Shown here piece by piece: positions 63,601 to 64,000 of a DNA stretch of 64,000 nt. This stretch comes from CAVPGP01 sp963718065 (GTDB taxonomy: Bacteria; Actinomycetota; Thermoleophilia; Gaiellales; Gaiellaceae). The stretch is taken from contig CAVQYE010000017.1 of assembly GCA_963718065.1 (NCBI GenBank), positions 135,875 through 199,874 on the forward strand, in the 5' to 3' direction. Every line of letters begins with the position of its first letter. The first letter of the stretch is position 1. Below the pieces are notes generated by a model. The model saw only the letters and a program-made list of their open reading frames with translations, was not told the DNA's origin and made no database searches. A program made the position numbers and the translations under genes.

Positions 63601-64000
63601 GTGCGCAAACGAAGCGGGTTCTTGATTGGATTGCTGTTGTGTTGTGGAACGCTGGGGGCTGTCGCAGGTCCACTCACCGCGCTCTCGGTCGGTCACGGAC
63701 CTGCATGAGGTGGATAAGCCATCCCCGTGGCGGCCGGCGAACGCGCCGTGGGCGCGTGTTGTCGCCACGATGCGAGCGGGGCGGTCGTCTGCGTTCTCGA
63801 CGTCCTTGCAGGAGTGTCAGCAGACGTATCACGGCGTGTATCAGGGCGACGGCACAAACTGCGACCCGCCGCATTGTGACCAGGTGCCTCCAGCGGCGCG
63901 TGCTGCGTCAACGTGGCGGGCGGGGCCCCCGCAGTGCTTTGTGGCGTTCGCGCTGGAGTGCGAGCTCCATGGGGGCCAGTACCAGGGCGACGGCAGTGCC
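63601..64000 (+). CDS. Exported Cys-rich repeat protein, planctomycete-like (partial at window end)
   Basis: GTG 63601 starts a signal peptide 'RKRSGFLIGLLLCCGTLGAV'. After at least two shifts the reading becomes a Cys-rich repeat: 'SLQECQQTYHGVYQGDGTNC', then 'GACCVNVAG', then 'CFVAFALECELHGGQYQGDG' at the window end. GACC...C...GGxYQGDGTxC units recur in many planctomycete surface proteins; their role is unknown. The gene continues beyond position 64,000. Confidence 0.55.

Overview
The window is a high-GC bacterial assembly that does not come from one genome. Positions 1 to about 58,058 look like a soil or freshwater actinobacterium, most likely Thermoleophilia/Gaiellales-like. The signs are NucS mismatch endonuclease, the PspA/PspAA/PspAB set, DUF1918, a SARP regulator, actinobacterial-style stress genes and abundant GTG starts. 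At about 58,054-58,060 a helicase gene runs in frame into the C-terminal third of an unrelated rsgA, which looks proteobacterial and has lower GC. From about 58,420 to the end the genes are planctomycete-like: exported proteins with EF-hand/dockerin-type 'ADINPFV' tails, a Cys-rich GACC/YQGDG repeat protein and an Fe-S/TPR membrane protein. I read both joins as assembly chimaeras.

Layout of the actinobacterial part. 0.1-2.2 kb: OsmC, DUF1918-YbaK and an ATP-grasp ligase. 2.3-10.6 kb: a sugar locus with a GH1 beta-glycosidase, a family-5 binding protein, two permeases, two ATPases and a GH130 enzyme, probably for uptake and breakdown of beta-linked gluco/manno-oligosaccharides. 10.6-22.4 kb: a stress/dormancy cluster with two CBS-CBS-BON proteins, Hsp20, a cyclic-2,3-diphosphoglycerate synthetase homologue, an ornithine carbamoyltransferase homologue, two tandem universal stress proteins, a trehalose-synthase-like GT4 with a YHS tail and a P2-type ATPase. 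22.4-25 kb: an XRE-cupin repressor divergent from a thioredoxin-reductase-like flavoprotein, then small membrane and secreted proteins.

25-41 kb is a composite genomic island downstream of tRNA-Ser(UGA) at 40,986-41,072. Three truncated copies of that tRNA's 3' half lie at 25.06, 27.89 and 38.78 kb in the same orientation. The cargo includes a short-chain dehydrogenase, a class II aldolase, a translationally coupled ABM/VOC/EamA operon next to a SARP regulator, two FMN reductases around a YceI protein, an IS3-family element and a small toxin/immunity-like gene pair.

41-53.7 kb is core-like: serS, a HAD phosphatase, cytochrome c, htpX, the Psp genes, nucS, an AlkZ-like protein, two alcohol dehydrogenases and tRNA-Ala(CGC). 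53.7-56 kb is a decayed element with GIY-YIG nuclease, thermonuclease and phage-like genes. 56.2-58.06 kb holds the N-terminal part of a large SNF2-type helicase of the kind seen in defence loci, cut off by the chimaeric join.

Many genes carry small indels that break the frame. They cluster at 1-8 kb, 16.7-18 kb, 22.4-24.2 kb, 49.5-58 kb and 58-64 kb; 8.7-16.6, 18.3-22.3 and 24.3-44.1 kb are nearly clean. Because the broken frames resume conserved protein sequence within a few bases, I treat them as consensus errors rather than decay and give whole-gene coordinates with approximate shift positions.
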